NCBI RefSeq assembly: GCF_000980875.1
Contig: NZ_LAYO01000087.1
Location: 1 to 55,255 of the forward strand
Length of the DNA stretch: 55,255 nucleotides
Direction: 5' to 3'
DNA from: Leucobacter sp. Ag1
GTDB taxonomy: Bacteria > Actinomycetota > Actinomycetes > Actinomycetales > Microbacteriaceae
The translations under genes were made by a program, and so were the position numbers. The notes under the pieces were generated by a model. It was not told the DNA's origin and did no database searches. It saw only the letters and a program-made list of their open reading frames with translations. Shown here piece by piece: positions 35,877 through 44,702 of this stretch. Each line of letters opens with the position of its first letter. The stretch's first letter is position 1.

Positions 35877-37256
35877 GTGTCGATCGCCCACCTCGGCATC
35901 CCCGATCCCCTCATGGACGACGAGGGGGGTCGCGGCACCGAGCGCACCCCGCCCTACGACCTGCTCGCCGAGCAGAGCGTGCTGGGCGGCATGCTGCTAT
36001 CGAAGGACGCGGTCGCCGACGTCACCGGTCTGCTCACCGGCAAGGACTTCTACGTCCCCAAGCACGAGGTCATCTACGAGGCGATCCTCGCGCTCTACTC
36101 CCACGGTGAGCCCACCGACGCGATCACCGTCACCGACCAGCTCACCAAGACGGGCGATCTGCAGCGCGCCGGCGGTGCCGAGTACCTGCACACCGTCACG
36201 AGCATCGTGCCGACGGCGGCCAACGCGAGCTTCTACGCCGACATCGTCTCCGAGAAGGCGCTGCTGCGCCGACTCGTCGAGGCCGGCACCCGCATCGCCC
36301 AGATGGGGTACGCGGCCGAGGGCGAAGCGGTCGACCTGGTCAACCAGGCCCAGTCCGAGATCTACTCGGTGACCGGCGCGGCCCAGGCCGACGACTACGT
36401 CCCGCTCTCCGACGCCGTGCTCGCCGCCGTCGAGGAGATCGAGAAGGCGCAGAACCAGGAGGGCGGCATGATGGGCGTGCCGACCGGCTTCTCCGAGCTC
36501 GACGAGAAGACGAACGGCTTCGCCGGCGGCCAGATGATCATCATCGCCGCGCGTCCCGCCATGGGTAAGTCGACGCTCGCGCTCGACGTCGCCCGTTCCG
36601 CGTCCGTGCACGCCAACGCCTGCACCGTCTTCTTCTCGCTCGAGATGGGCCGCGCCGAGATCGCCATGCGTCTGCTCTCGGCCGAGGCCACGATCCCCAT
36701 GCAGACCCTCCGCAAGGGCGCGCTCGACAGTCGCGACTTCCAGAAGCTCGCCGCGACGCAGGCGCGCATCAACGACGCCCCGCTGTTCATCGACGACAGC
36801 CCCAACCTCACGCTGGTCGAGATCCGGGCGAAGTGCCGACGTCTGAAGCAGCGGCACGGGCTCCGCATGGTCGTGATCGACTACCTCCAGCTGCTCTCGA
36901 GCGGCAAGAAGTCCGAGAGCCGTCAGCAGGAGGTCAGCGAGTTCTCCCGTGCGCTCAAGCTGCTCTCGAAGGAGCTCGACGTGCCGGTCATCGCGCTGTC
37001 GCAGCTGAACCGTGCGTCCGAGCAGCGCGCCGACAAGATGCCCGCCATCAGCGACCTGCGCGAGTCGGGTTCGCTCGAGCAGGACGCCGACATGGTGATC
37101 CTGCTGCACCGCGAGTCCAGCTACGAGAAGGACAACCCGCGCGCGGGCGAGGCCGACCTCATCCTGGCCAAGCAGCGTAACGGTCCCACGGGCACCGTCA
37201 CGGTCGCGTTCCAGGGCCACTACTCGCGCTTCCAGGACATGCCGAGCGGCATGTAA
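35877..37256 (+). CDS. dnaB: Replicative DNA helicase DnaB
   Basis: 459 residues, without an intein. The N-terminal helicase-loader/primase-binding domain starts at PPYDLLAEQSVLGGMLLS. The RecA-like motor has Walker A ARPAMGKSTLALD near residue 225, MVVIDYLQLLS (Walker B) and the SQLNRASEQR loop with Arg finger region. GTG 35877 has AAGGAG seven bases upstream. The start lies about 110 bases past two DnaA boxes, suggesting that DnaA may influence dnaB expression; dciA at 15593 may encode its loader partner. Confidence 0.97.
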   Translation: MSIAHLGIPDPLMDDEGGRGTERTPPYDLLAEQSVLGGMLLSKDAVADVTGLLTGKDFYVPKHEVIYEAILALYSHGEPTDAITVTDQLTKTGDLQRAGGAEYLHTVTSIVPTAANASFYADIVSEKALLRRLVEAGTRIAQMGYAAEGEAVDLVNQAQSEIYSVTGAAQADDYVPLSDAVLAAVEEIEKAQNQEGGMMGVPTGFSELDEKTNGFAGGQMIIIAARPAMGKSTLALDVARSASVHANACTVFFSLEMGRAEIAMRLLSAEATIPMQTLRKGALDSRDFQKLAATQARINDAPLFIDDSPNLTLVEIRAKCRRLKQRHGLRMVVIDYLQLLSSGKKSESRQQEVSEFSRALKLLSKELDVPVIALSQLNRASEQRADKMPAISDLRESGSLEQDADMVILLHRESSYEKDNPRAGEADLILAKQRNGPTGTVTVAFQGHYSRFQDMPSGM

Positions 37257-37377
37257 CGCGCGCCGCGCGGCTCGAGTCGCGCACGCATCGGCGGTTCCTG
37301 CGGGAGCCCGCACGAGCGTGCTCGGCTCCCAGCACCGGGCGGTAGACTGGATCGGACCTGAAAGGCGGGAAGAACGC

Positions 37378-37986
37378 GTGGCAGCTGCGGTGAACGAGGG
37401 AGACCTCCAAGCGGAGACGGCCGATCGAAGCCTCCGCGCCGTGCGGTTCGTCCGCGCGAGCGTGCTGCTCGTCATCGGCTTCGCGATCGCGTTCAGCGCG
37501 ACCCTGCACGAGCAGGCGGCGTTCGATCGCTGGCTCGTCGTGGCCGCGCTCGTCGTGCTCGGTGCGGTGTGGGCCTGCGAGGCCGCCGCATCGCGACAGA
37601 ATCCCGCGCTGGCGCGCACCGCCGTACTGCAGTCCGGCACGGCGATCGCCGCGGCCCTGGTGCTCGCGGTGCTGCCGTTCGCCGACCAGACGCTCGCGAT
37701 GTCGCTCGTGGTCACCGCGTGGGCGATCCTCGTCGCGCTGCTCCAGCTCACGACCGTGCTCCGCGGCACGCAGACCCGGGCGGCGGGCCTCCCCGCCGTC
37801 CTGCTCTCGGCCCTGCTCGCGGTCGTCGTCCTCCTCTCTCGTGACGATGCGGTCGCGGTGATCGGCTTCTTCGGGGGGTACGCCGTCGTCTGCGGCGTGT
37901 TCCTCGGCATCTCGGCATTCGACTCGCGCGGGGCCGCAGCAGACGGAGCACCCGCGGACGCCCTCACGCAAGGACCCACAGCATGA
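37378..37986 (+). CDS. Hypothetical multi-pass membrane protein
   Basis: 202 residues with about six membrane segments beginning near residue 28 (SVLLVIGFAIAFSAT) and ending near 185, so the protein is almost entirely in the membrane. An acidic N-terminus and a short Ala/Asp-rich tail flank them. No motif is recognised. The GTG start at 37378 is preceded by a -10-like TAGACT (37343-37348). It overlaps the next small membrane gene by four bases (ATGA), so the two products may act together. Confidence 0.7.
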   Translation: MAAAVNEGDLQAETADRSLRAVRFVRASVLLVIGFAIAFSATLHEQAAFDRWLVVAALVVLGAVWACEAAASRQNPALARTAVLQSGTAIAAALVLAVLPFADQTLAMSLVVTAWAILVALLQLTTVLRGTQTRAAGLPAVLLSALLAVVVLLSRDDAVAVIGFFGGYAVVCGVFLGISAFDSRGAAADGAPADALTQGPTA

Positions 37987-38264
37987 CCCAGCCCGAATCC
38001 TCTTCGAAGCAACCCGTCGACCCGTCTCGTCGCGATCGGCTGAAGCCGCTCGAGCTCATCGGCTTCGCCGTGGTGCTCTCGGTGTTCGCCGGGCTCGTGG
38101 TCCTCATGGCGACGCGCGAGATCGCCCTCGCGGGCATCTTCGCGGGTGCGGCGTTCATCGTGACCGTCATGGTCGTGGCGCTCGTCGGCTTGGGCGGCAA
38201 GCCGAGCGCCGAGGACGAGGCCGCGCGCAAGGACCTGCAGCACCCCGACGACGTCTGGCACTGA
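37983..38264 (+). CDS. Small two-helix membrane protein
   Basis: 93 residues, not recognised. A polar N-terminus is followed by two membrane helices (about 25-45 and 48-68) and a short charged end with ALVGLGGKPSAEDEAARKDLQHPDDVWH. It is translationally coupled to the preceding membrane gene. A broken acetyltransferase fragment lies directly downstream. Confidence 0.7.
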   Translation: MTQPESSSKQPVDPSRRDRLKPLELIGFAVVLSVFAGLVVLMATREIALAGIFAGAAFIVTVMVVALVGLGGKPSAEDEAARKDLQHPDDVWH

Positions 38265-38301
38265 GCCCCGAGGGTCGCAACGCAGGCCCATCGATCGGCT
38301 G

Positions 38302-38445
38302 ATGCAGATCCGCAGCGCCGAGTTCACGGCCATGAGCGAGCGGGTGTTCATCAACCAGGGCTGCACGTTCCTGGACTGCGCCGGGATCCGCCTCGGCGAC
38401 CGGACGATGGTCGGCCCGAAGGCCTCGGTGCGGCGCAGCTGGTAG
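38302..38445 (+). pseudogene. Remnant of a hexapeptide sugar O-acetyltransferase
   Basis: A 47-codon frame encodes VFINQGCTFLDCAGIRLGDRTMVGPKASV, the middle of a LacA/NodL-type left-handed beta-helix acetyltransferase (family pattern VFIN..CTFLD..GI.IGD...GP). The rest of the roughly 190-residue enzyme is missing on both sides, and the reading frame ends at TAG 38443-38445. It is a decayed gene fragment at a deletion scar between the small membrane gene and the siderophore-interacting protein gene. Confidence 0.75.
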
Positions 38446-38457
38446 CGCTGCTCGCGC

Positions 38458-39321
38458 CTACTCCTCGTCGGGATCCTCGGGATCGATGGGGGCGTGGTGG
38501 TCGAACGCGACCGTGCCGCGCTTCCAGTAGCCGCTCAGCGCGTACTGCTCGCGCGGCAGCTGCAGCTCGTACTTGAGGAAGCGGCGCAGCGGCACGAGGC
38601 GGGATGCCTCGCCCGCGCCGAACACGAAGGTCTCGGCATCGACCCCGGTATCGCGCACGGCGTCGTCGAGGCCGCCGAACACCTCGCTGACCAGCACCTC
38701 GCGGCCGCCCTGCAGGCGCAGGTACTCGTCGACCCACTCCAGGTCGGCCGGCGGCACGTCGGCGATGACCTCGATCTCGACGTCCGCGGGCAGTTCCGCC
38801 GCCCAGCGGGCTGCGGCGGGCAGCGCCGAGCCGTCGGCCACGATCACGACGCGGCGCACGCCGTGGGGCAGGCCGTGCGAACCGCGGGGGCCGACCACGA
38901 CGATCGAGTCGCCGACCTCGGCGGCCTCGGCCCAGGCGGCCGCGGGGCCGGGATCCTGGTGCCGCAGGAAGTCGAGGTCGACCGAGACCTCGCCCGTCTC
39001 GGGATCGCGGCGCACATTCAGCGGCGTGAAATCGCGGGCGAACATCGGGCCGTCGGGCCGCACGATGCCGTCCTCGCCGGCACCTGTGGGCGTCGGAGCG
39101 AGGTACTCGCCCGTGGCGGGGTTGGGGAAGAACACGCGGGCGTGGTCTCCGGGGCCCGTGGAGACGAAGTCGGCGAAGTCCGGGCCGGTCAGCGTCACTC
39201 GCACGTACGCCTCCACCGGGCGGCTCACGGCTGTGACGGTGCCGGTGCGGGCGGTGAAGCGGTGGCGCGTGCCCTCGCGGGTGAAGCGAGCGGGAGCGGT
39301 GGTGTCCTGGGACTCCGGCAT
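38458..39321 (-). CDS. Siderophore-interacting protein (ferric reductase family)
   Basis: 287 residues. The FAD-binding domain (about 20-150) holds FARDFTPLNVRR and VDLDFLRHQDPGPAAAWAEAAEVGD, and the NAD(P)H-binding SIP domain follows (VVIVADGSALPAAARWAAELP near 158-178). The end is FLKYELQLPREQYALSGYWKRG, the family hallmark. Such flavoproteins reduce ferric siderophores to release iron in the cytosol. No transporter or siderophore gene is nearby, and no iron-box operator was spotted, so regulation is unclear. It carries an acidic tail. Confidence 0.92.
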   Translation of the reverse strand: MPESQDTTAPARFTREGTRHRFTARTGTVTAVSRPVEAYVRVTLTGPDFADFVSTGPGDHARVFFPNPATGEYLAPTPTGAGEDGIVRPDGPMFARDFTPLNVRRDPETGEVSVDLDFLRHQDPGPAAAWAEAAEVGDSIVVVGPRGSHGLPHGVRRVVIVADGSALPAAARWAAELPADVEIEVIADVPPADLEWVDEYLRLQGGREVLVSEVFGGLDDAVRDTGVDAETFVFGAGEASRLVPLRRFLKYELQLPREQYALSGYWKRGTVAFDHHAPIDPEDPDEE

Positions 39322-39410
39322 GTGCAGCAGATCCTTTCGGCGGTGTGCCTCCAGCTTGTCGTACGGATAGCGCCGGAAGCAATCATCTGATGAAGTCGGG
39401 CGAGAGCTTC

Positions 39411-39998
39411 TCAGGATCTTCCCACGACGGATCCGCGCGCGGCCGAGCCGGTGCGCCGAGCCGACCGGGCGCTGCGGCGGGACTCCCGGCGCAGGCGGCG
39501 CCGGACCCGCGAGCCGCGCGCCCAGGCGCGCGCTTCGCGGCTGGACAGCGCCAGCAGCACCAGGATGTCGAGGGCGACCGTCAGCAGCGACGTGTTGATC
39601 GTGATCTCCTGGCCGGCCCGGAAGTAGCCGATCGCGGCCGTGATGATGCTGAAGGTGAGCCCCGCCATCGTCACGACGCGGGCGAAGTTGCTGCCACGCC
39701 AGATCATCCAGGCGAGCACGAGGAGCACGAGCACGCCGATGCCGCCGAAGAACAGCACGAGCCAGAGCGCGATGCGGGACTCGTCGACGTCGAGGTCCAT
39801 CTCGGCGCCCATCTCGCGCCAGACGAGGGCGTACGCGCCGAGCCAGAAGGCTCCGACGAGGGCGCGGGCGAAGGTCAGCCCGGCACCGAGGGCCGTGGTG
39901 CCGGGGCGCCTGGCCTGCGGCGAGACGGCCGTCTCGTGCGCGAGCAGCGGCGCGGGGGACTCGACGGACGAGCGCTTGCGCGGTTCATCGCGGTGCAT
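39411..39998 (-). CDS. Hypothetical membrane protein downstream of the LssY-type gene
   Basis: 195 residues, not recognised. Four membrane segments (about 38-60, 75-98, 107-128 and 132-150) are followed by an Arg/Ser/Ala-rich basic tail of about 45 residues. ATG 39998 has GGAGGTG upstream. The start overlaps the end of the LssY-domain gene by 14 bases, so the two are translationally coupled and probably form a functional pair in the membrane. Confidence 0.75.
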   Translation of the reverse strand: MHRDEPRKRSSVESPAPLLAHETAVSPQARRPGTTALGAGLTFARALVGAFWLGAYALVWREMGAEMDLDVDESRIALWLVLFFGGIGVLVLLVLAWMIWRGSNFARVVTMAGLTFSIITAAIGYFRAGQEITINTSLLTVALDILVLLALSSREARAWARGSRVRRRLRRESRRSARSARRTGSAARGSVVGRS

Positions 39999-40899
39999 CG
40001 GCCGCACCTCCCTCGATGACGGTGGTTTCGCGATCACCGGTGTCGGACTCGTCGGTGCTGAACCCCTCCGCGTCGAGCCCGCGCAGGTCGACCACCGGCA
40101 GGTGGCCGTCGGTGCGGACGCTGTCGCCGCCGCCGTTGCGCGAGTGGTAGCCGGTGGAGAAATCGCGCAGGATCTCGAGCTCGATCGTCGGGGACACACC
40201 GCGCAGCGAGTCCACGATGAAGTCGCGCTCGATGTCGATGTCGGCATCGATGCGGTGGGTTACCTGGAAGGTGAACAGCGAGAACCCGACGGCCCGGTCG
40301 AAGGTGCCCGCGGCGAGCCACCCGACCCGGGCGCCGCCCGGCAGCAGCCAGTCGTCGGGCGTGCGCCAGAACCGCACGTGGTGCCGCTTGGCCGGGTTGC
40401 CCTCCACCTCCTGCTGATACGCGAAGTCCTGGATCCGCCCGAACAGGAACAGCGGGCTGACCGGGGCTTCGTGATAGCTCCGGCGGCTCAGCGTCGAGGT
40501 GACGATGCGCAGCGAGCTGCGCGCGGTCACCGGATCGGCGCGGGTCCAGCCCGCCGCGAGCATCGCGGCGTGCAGCTGCGCCTCCTCGCCCTGCAGCGCG
40601 AGGTTGACGGGATCGCCCAGCAGGCCGTCGCTCGTGCGGGTGCGGCCGATGAAGTAGTCGGGCACGTAGATCGTCGTGAGCACGCGGTGGATCCGGGGGA
40701 GCACCAGGTAGGCGAGCATGCCCCAGAACACCACGAAGACGAGGATGCCCCACCAGCCCAGGTGGAAGCTCTCGGAGAGCAGCAGCCAGGCGAGCCAGAA
40801 CGCCGCGATCCCGGCGAAGATGAAGAAGAACTCGTCGGCGACGGCGAGCAGGGAGAACCTTCGGCGCCGCGGCGCCCCGTTCTCCCTGCCCGCCGTCAT
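39985..40899 (-). CDS. LssY C-terminal domain membrane protein
   Basis: 304 residues. Two membrane helices at about 17-40 and 48-70 are followed by a cytosolic LssY-type domain (about 80-270), recognisable by DPVNLALQGEEAQLHAAMLAAGWTRADPVTARSSLRI and the SPLFLFGRIQDFAYQQEVEGNPAKRHHVRFW segment. LssY-type domains are often fused to PAP2 phosphatases or found with DedA-type proteins; their biochemical role is unknown. ATG 40899 is chosen over GTG 40902. It follows purB by only a few bases. Confidence 0.82.
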   Translation of the reverse strand: MTAGRENGAPRRRRFSLLAVADEFFFIFAGIAAFWLAWLLLSESFHLGWWGILVFVVFWGMLAYLVLPRIHRVLTTIYVPDYFIGRTRTSDGLLGDPVNLALQGEEAQLHAAMLAAGWTRADPVTARSSLRIVTSTLSRRSYHEAPVSPLFLFGRIQDFAYQQEVEGNPAKRHHVRFWRTPDDWLLPGGARVGWLAAGTFDRAVGFSLFTFQVTHRIDADIDIERDFIVDSLRGVSPTIELEILRDFSTGYHSRNGGGDSVRTDGHLPVVDLRGLDAEGFSTDESDTGDRETTVIEGGAADAPR

Positions 40900-40903
40900 C
40901 ACG

Positions 40904-42289
40904 TCACCCGCGGAGCAGGTCGAGCAGCTGCGCGGCGGCGCCCGTGTAGGTCGCGGGGGTCAGCGCGAGCAGGCGCTGCTTGGCCGCGTCCCCGATCTCG
41001 AGGCCCGCGACGAACTCGACGAGCTCGGCCTGGCCGATGCGGCGGCCGCGGGTCAGCTCCTTGAGCGCCGCGTAGGGATCCTTGATGGTGGAGCGGCCGG
41101 CGGTCACCTCGGCACGGATCACGGTCTGGATCGCCTCGCCGAGCACCTCCCAGTTGGCGTCGAGGTCGGCGGCCAGCGCCTCGGGCGCCGCGTCGATCTG
41201 GCCGAGGCCCTTGAGGATGTTGTCGAGCGCGAGCACCGAGTGGCCCAGGCCGACGCCGATGTTGCGCTGCGCCGACGAATCGGTGAGGTCGCGCTGCCAG
41301 CGGCTCGTCACGAGGGTCTCGGCGAGCGAGTCGAGGATCGCGTTCGAGAGCTCGAGGTTGGCCTCGGCGTTCTCGAAGCGGATCGGGTTGACCTTGTGCG
41401 GCATGGTCGAGGAGCCCGTGGCGCCCTCGACGGGGATCTGGCGGAAGTAGCCGATGGAGATGTAGCTCCAGATGTCGGTCGCCAGGTTGTGCAGGATCCG
41501 GTTGACGTGGGCGATCCGGCTGTAGAGCTCGGCCTGCCAGTCGTGCGACTCGATCTGCGTGGTGATCGGGTTCCAGTCGAGGTCGAGACCCTCGACGAAC
41601 TCGCGCGAGATCGCGAGCCAGTCGGCGTCGGGATCGGCGGCGAGGTGCGCCGCCCAGGTGCCCGTGGCGCCCGAGAACTTGCCCAGGTACTCGATCTGGT
41701 CGAGCTGCGCGACCTGGCGCGAGAGGCGGTGCACGAACACCGCGATCTCCTTGCCGAGCGTGGTCGGGGTAGCCGGCTGGCCGTGCGTGCGGCTCATCAT
41801 GGGGAGCTCGCGGTACTGCTCGGCCTGGCGCGCCAGCTCGACGATGACCGACTCGAGCTTCGGACGCCACACCTCGGCGACGGCCTGCTTGACCGTGATG
41901 GCGTACGAGAGGTTGTTGATGTCCTCGCTCGTGCAGCAGACGTGGGTCAGCTCGGCCAGGCGGCCCAGGTCCATCTCGTCGAGCTTGCCGCGCACCAGGT
42001 ATTCGACGGCCTTGACGTCGTGCTGGGTGGTGCGCTCGGTCTCGGCGAGCTGGTCGATCTCGGCCTGGCCGAAGTCCGCGGCCCAGGCGCGCAGCTCGGC
42101 GACCTCGGCGGGGCTCAGGGGGGAGGCGCCGAGCAGCGAGTGCTCGGTGAGGTAGACGAGCCACTCGACCTCGACGTGCACGCGGGCCTTGTTGAGGCCC
42201 GCCTCCGAGAGGAAGTCGCCGAGACCGGCGACCGCGGAGCGGTAGCGGCCGTCGAGCGGGCTGATGGGCTGCGTGGGAAGCGAGGTCAT
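40904..42289 (-). CDS. purB: Adenylosuccinate lyase
   Basis: 461 residues. PurB cleaves SAICAR and adenylosuccinate in purine synthesis, releasing fumarate each time. The fumarase/lyase signature GSSTMPHKVNPIRFENAE is near residue 290-307, with the catalytic Ser region just before it; SRTHGQPATPTTLGKE near 156 supplies the active-site His. It is the first gene of a three-gene minus-strand unit, with the LssY-type gene starting next to its stop and a small membrane gene overlapping that, so purB expression may drive both. Confidence 0.97.
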   Translation of the reverse strand: MTSLPTQPISPLDGRYRSAVAGLGDFLSEAGLNKARVHVEVEWLVYLTEHSLLGASPLSPAEVAELRAWAADFGQAEIDQLAETERTTQHDVKAVEYLVRGKLDEMDLGRLAELTHVCCTSEDINNLSYAITVKQAVAEVWRPKLESVIVELARQAEQYRELPMMSRTHGQPATPTTLGKEIAVFVHRLSRQVAQLDQIEYLGKFSGATGTWAAHLAADPDADWLAISREFVEGLDLDWNPITTQIESHDWQAELYSRIAHVNRILHNLATDIWSYISIGYFRQIPVEGATGSSTMPHKVNPIRFENAEANLELSNAILDSLAETLVTSRWQRDLTDSSAQRNIGVGLGHSVLALDNILKGLGQIDAAPEALAADLDANWEVLGEAIQTVIRAEVTAGRSTIKDPYAALKELTRGRRIGQAELVEFVAGLEIGDAAKQRLLALTPATYTGAAAQLLDLLRG

Positions 42290-42394
42290 GTTCGGCGTTC
42301 TCCCGAGTCGGTGGCGTGCGCTGGTCCGATCATTCTCCCACGCGTCCGGGCGGGGAGCGGGATCGCGCGGAGCGGGCAGAATCCGGACGCCGGC

Positions 42395-42985
42395 CTAGTC
42401 GAGACCGACCTCGCCCGTGTCGCCGTCGTAGCGGAAGGTGCGACCGTCCTTCAGCGTGTACTTCACGCTGGTGCCGAGCGGCTTCTGGGCGAGCAGGAGG
42501 GTCTCGGCGTGCTTCGCACGCTTCGCGTACTGGGTCTGCGTCGCATCGTCGACGCCGAAGCGGGTTGCCGAGCGCATGTCGGTGAGGATGATCTGGAAAG
42601 CCAGGTACGCCCCCTCGTTCTCCTTCGTCTGCGGGATCTTCTTCCACAGCGACCCGTCGTCGTGCATCTGCCGGTAGCGATCGCCGAGGGCCTCCAGGCG
42701 CGGTGCCACCGGGCCGGACCCGTCGATCTCGGGATCCTCGGGGCCGAAGACCCGCTCGTCATCGTCTTGCGAGTCGTCCGATTCGGAGTCGTTCGGGCTC
42801 GGCTTGGACTCGCTCGGCCTGGAGGACTCCGGAGCTGCCGAGGTGCTCGGCGCGGGCTTCGGCGGGAACTGCAGGGGGAAGCACGCGGTCAGGGACGCCG
42901 CGAGAGCGAGGGCGATGCCGCCGAGCAGTGCGGCGGTCCGCGTCGCGGATCGCGGGGGACGGCGGTGCGATTCGGGTGCGGCCAT
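42395..42985 (-). CDS. Lipoprotein of unknown function
   Basis: 196 residues. A lipoprotein signal peptide ends with a lipobox (SLTAC, Cys35), so the protein is anchored to the outer face of the membrane. A Ser/Pro/Asp-rich, acidic linker (about 40-80) precedes a folded C-terminal domain (about 85-196) without recognised family. TATGCT lies six bases upstream of the ATG, indicating a leaderless transcript. It is separated from purB by about 105 bases and may be independent. Confidence 0.85.
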   Translation of the reverse strand: MAAPESHRRPPRSATRTAALLGGIALALAASLTACFPLQFPPKPAPSTSAAPESSRPSESKPSPNDSESDDSQDDDERVFGPEDPEIDGSGPVAPRLEALGDRYRQMHDDGSLWKKIPQTKENEGAYLAFQIILTDMRSATRFGVDDATQTQYAKRAKHAETLLLAQKPLGTSVKYTLKDGRTFRYDGDTGEVGLD

Positions 42986-42997
42986 GACTCGAGCATA
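42985..42997 (-). promoter_or_regulatory. Leaderless promoter of the lipoprotein gene
   Basis: TATGCT (42997-42992 on the minus strand) ends six bases before ATG 42985; no ribosome binding site is present. Confidence 0.5.
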
Positions 42998-43074
42998 TCC
43001 GTAGGGTTGAACGGGTCCGGATCGTCCGAACCTGCGGCGCGTAGGCTCGGGGCAGGGGAGCGAGGGGAGCAGCG

Positions 43075-43743
43075 ATGTCGCTGATGGTCGATCGATGGGC
43101 CGAGGGCTGGGCCGCGTGCCGCGCGAAGCCGCTCGAGCGCGACGGGGACGCCTGGCTGGTGCGAGTCGGCGACGAGCATCGCGACCTCGAGTTCGTGGTC
43201 GAGGATCCGTCGCCCGCGGAGGCGGCGCGCCTCGCCGCGCTCGCCTCGGGCCCGCGCCGGTGGCTGACCGTGCTCGGCGACCCGGAGCCGGCGGCCGCGA
43301 CGGCGCTCGCAGGCCTGCCGACGGTCTCGCAGGTCGAGACGATGATGACGGTGCGCCTCACGGCGGAGCCGCACGACGGCGACGCGATCCTGGCTGAGGA
43401 CGGCGACGTGGTCCGGGCGTCCTTCGAGATCGACGGCGTCGAGGCGGCGCGCGGCATCGCGGCGCTCGCCGCGGGCTCCGTGGTCCTCGACCGGATCTCG
43501 ACCGACGAGCGATTCCGCCGGCGCGGCCTGGGGCGTCGCGTGGTCGCGGCGCTCACCGGGTGGGCGATGGATCGGGGCGCCGACACGGGCGTGCTCATCG
43601 CCTCGCCGGCCGGTCGGCGCCTCTATCTCGAACTCGGCTGGAGCGATCTGCTGCCCGTGGCGAGCTACGCGGGACCCGCGGAACCCGCCGCGTCGCGCGC
43701 CGAGAGCCGCTCCAGCAGCACGGCGCAGCTCCGCTCCACCTGA
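43075..43743 (+). CDS. GNAT family N-acetyltransferase
   Basis: 222 residues. The C-terminal half carries the GNAT acetyl-CoA motif ISTDERFRRRGLGRRVVAALTGWAMDRG (R-x-x-G-x-G/A type), followed by GVLIASPAGRRLYLELGW. The N-terminal half (about 1-110) is a second, divergent GNAT-like or substrate-binding region. The substrate is unknown. GAGGGGAGC precedes the ATG. The 3' end overlaps the convergent phosphatase gene by 79 bases, an unusually long overlap of two real genes. Confidence 0.85.
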   Translation: MSLMVDRWAEGWAACRAKPLERDGDAWLVRVGDEHRDLEFVVEDPSPAEAARLAALASGPRRWLTVLGDPEPAAATALAGLPTVSQVETMMTVRLTAEPHDGDAILAEDGDVVRASFEIDGVEAARGIAALAAGSVVLDRISTDERFRRRGLGRRVVAALTGWAMDRGADTGVLIASPAGRRLYLELGWSDLLPVASYAGPAEPAASRAESRSSSTAQLRST

Positions 43744-44192
43744 GCGAGCACCCGGTCGTACACGGGCTGCTCGGAGTAATAGGGGTCGAACACGTCGGGA
43801 TCCTCGGGGTGCTCGGGATCGAACTCGGTCAGCAGCACGATCCGGTCGGGATCCGCTCCGCGCTCGCGCAGCGCGTCCACGTGACCGCGGTCGAGCGCCA
43901 CCAGCAGGTCGTTGCCCGCGATGTCGGCGTCGCTCAGCTGCGCGGCCCGGTGCGCCTCGCCGTCGTAGCCGGCCCGGCGCATGGCGTCGCGCCCGCGCGC
44001 ATCGGCCTGCTGGCCGACATGCCAGTCGCCCGTTCCGCGCGAGGTCACGGCGAAGCGGTCGCCCGATCCCGCCCGCTCGGCGAGGGCGCGGAACACCACG
44101 TCGGCCATGGGCGAGCGGCAGATGTTGCCCGTGCAGACGAAGCAGACGCGCAGGGGAGCGGCGACGGCCGCCCCGGTCGTCGACCCGGCCAT
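43665..44192 (-). CDS. Low-molecular-weight protein tyrosine phosphatase
   Basis: 175 residues. The P-loop is VCTGNICRS (nucleophile Cys20, Arg26), and the general-acid segment is VFDPYY near 135-140, so catalytic residues are present. Actinobacterial members dephosphorylate tyrosine in signalling proteins; the partner is unknown. The C-terminus extends into the overlap with the convergent GNAT gene. The holin-like gene upstream on the same strand ends five bases away, suggesting co-transcription. Confidence 0.93.
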   Translation of the reverse strand: MAGSTTGAAVAAPLRVCFVCTGNICRSPMADVVFRALAERAGSGDRFAVTSRGTGDWHVGQQADARGRDAMRRAGYDGEAHRAAQLSDADIAGNDLLVALDRGHVDALRERGADPDRIVLLTEFDPEHPEDPDVFDPYYSEQPVYDRVLAQVERSCAVLLERLSARDAAGSAGPA

Positions 44193-44196
44193 CGGA

Positions 44197-44610
44197 TCAG
44201 CGATCCCGGTCCGCGCGCTTGCCGGTGCCGAGGATCCCGTTCATGATGCCCGACAGGATCGAGAGCACCAGCGCCCCGAGCACGCCCCACCAGAACGTGT
44301 CGACGTGCAGGCCCCAGCCGAGCGCGTTCGCGAACCAGGCGACCACGAGCAGCAGGAAGCCGTTGATGATCAGGCCGAACAGGCCGAGGGTCAGGATCCG
44401 GAGCGGGATCGACACGATGCGGATCACGGTGCCGAGCGTGGCGTTCACGATGCCGAAGATGAGCGCGATGAGCAGGAAGCTCATGATCCGGGCGCTCGAG
44501 TCGTCGCCGTAGGGCTCGACCCAGACGCCGTGGTCGCCGCTGCCGCCCACGATCAGCGTGGTGAGCCACAGCGCGAACGCGCAGACGATGATGCGGACGA
44601 TGATCCTCAT
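44197..44610 (-). CDS. Phage-holin-family (DUF360-type) membrane protein
   Basis: 137 residues with four membrane helices (about 3-22, 42-65, 70-95 and 105-125) and conserved GIVNATLGTVIRIVSIPLRILTLGLFGLIINGFLLLVVAW, the signature of PF04020. Despite the family name this is a housekeeping-type bacterial membrane protein; no phage genes surround it. It lies directly upstream of the phosphatase gene, a pairing also seen in other actinobacteria. Confidence 0.85.
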   Translation of the reverse strand: MRIIVRIIVCAFALWLTTLIVGGSGDHGVWVEPYGDDSSARIMSFLLIALIFGIVNATLGTVIRIVSIPLRILTLGLFGLIINGFLLLVVAWFANALGWGLHVDTFWWGVLGALVLSILSGIMNGILGTGKRADRDR

Positions 44611-44702
44611 GCCATCGATTCTCGCACCCGGGCCGCGGAACCGCCCGGGAATCCCGCGAGCCTCCTATCCTGGCCCGAGGACCACGAGAGGATCGCCGCC
44701 GC

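Noticed and set aside
44197..44610. Prophage remnant suggested by a holin-family protein
   Set aside because: The family is widespread in non-phage contexts, and no integrase, terminase, endolysin or attachment repeat is nearby.
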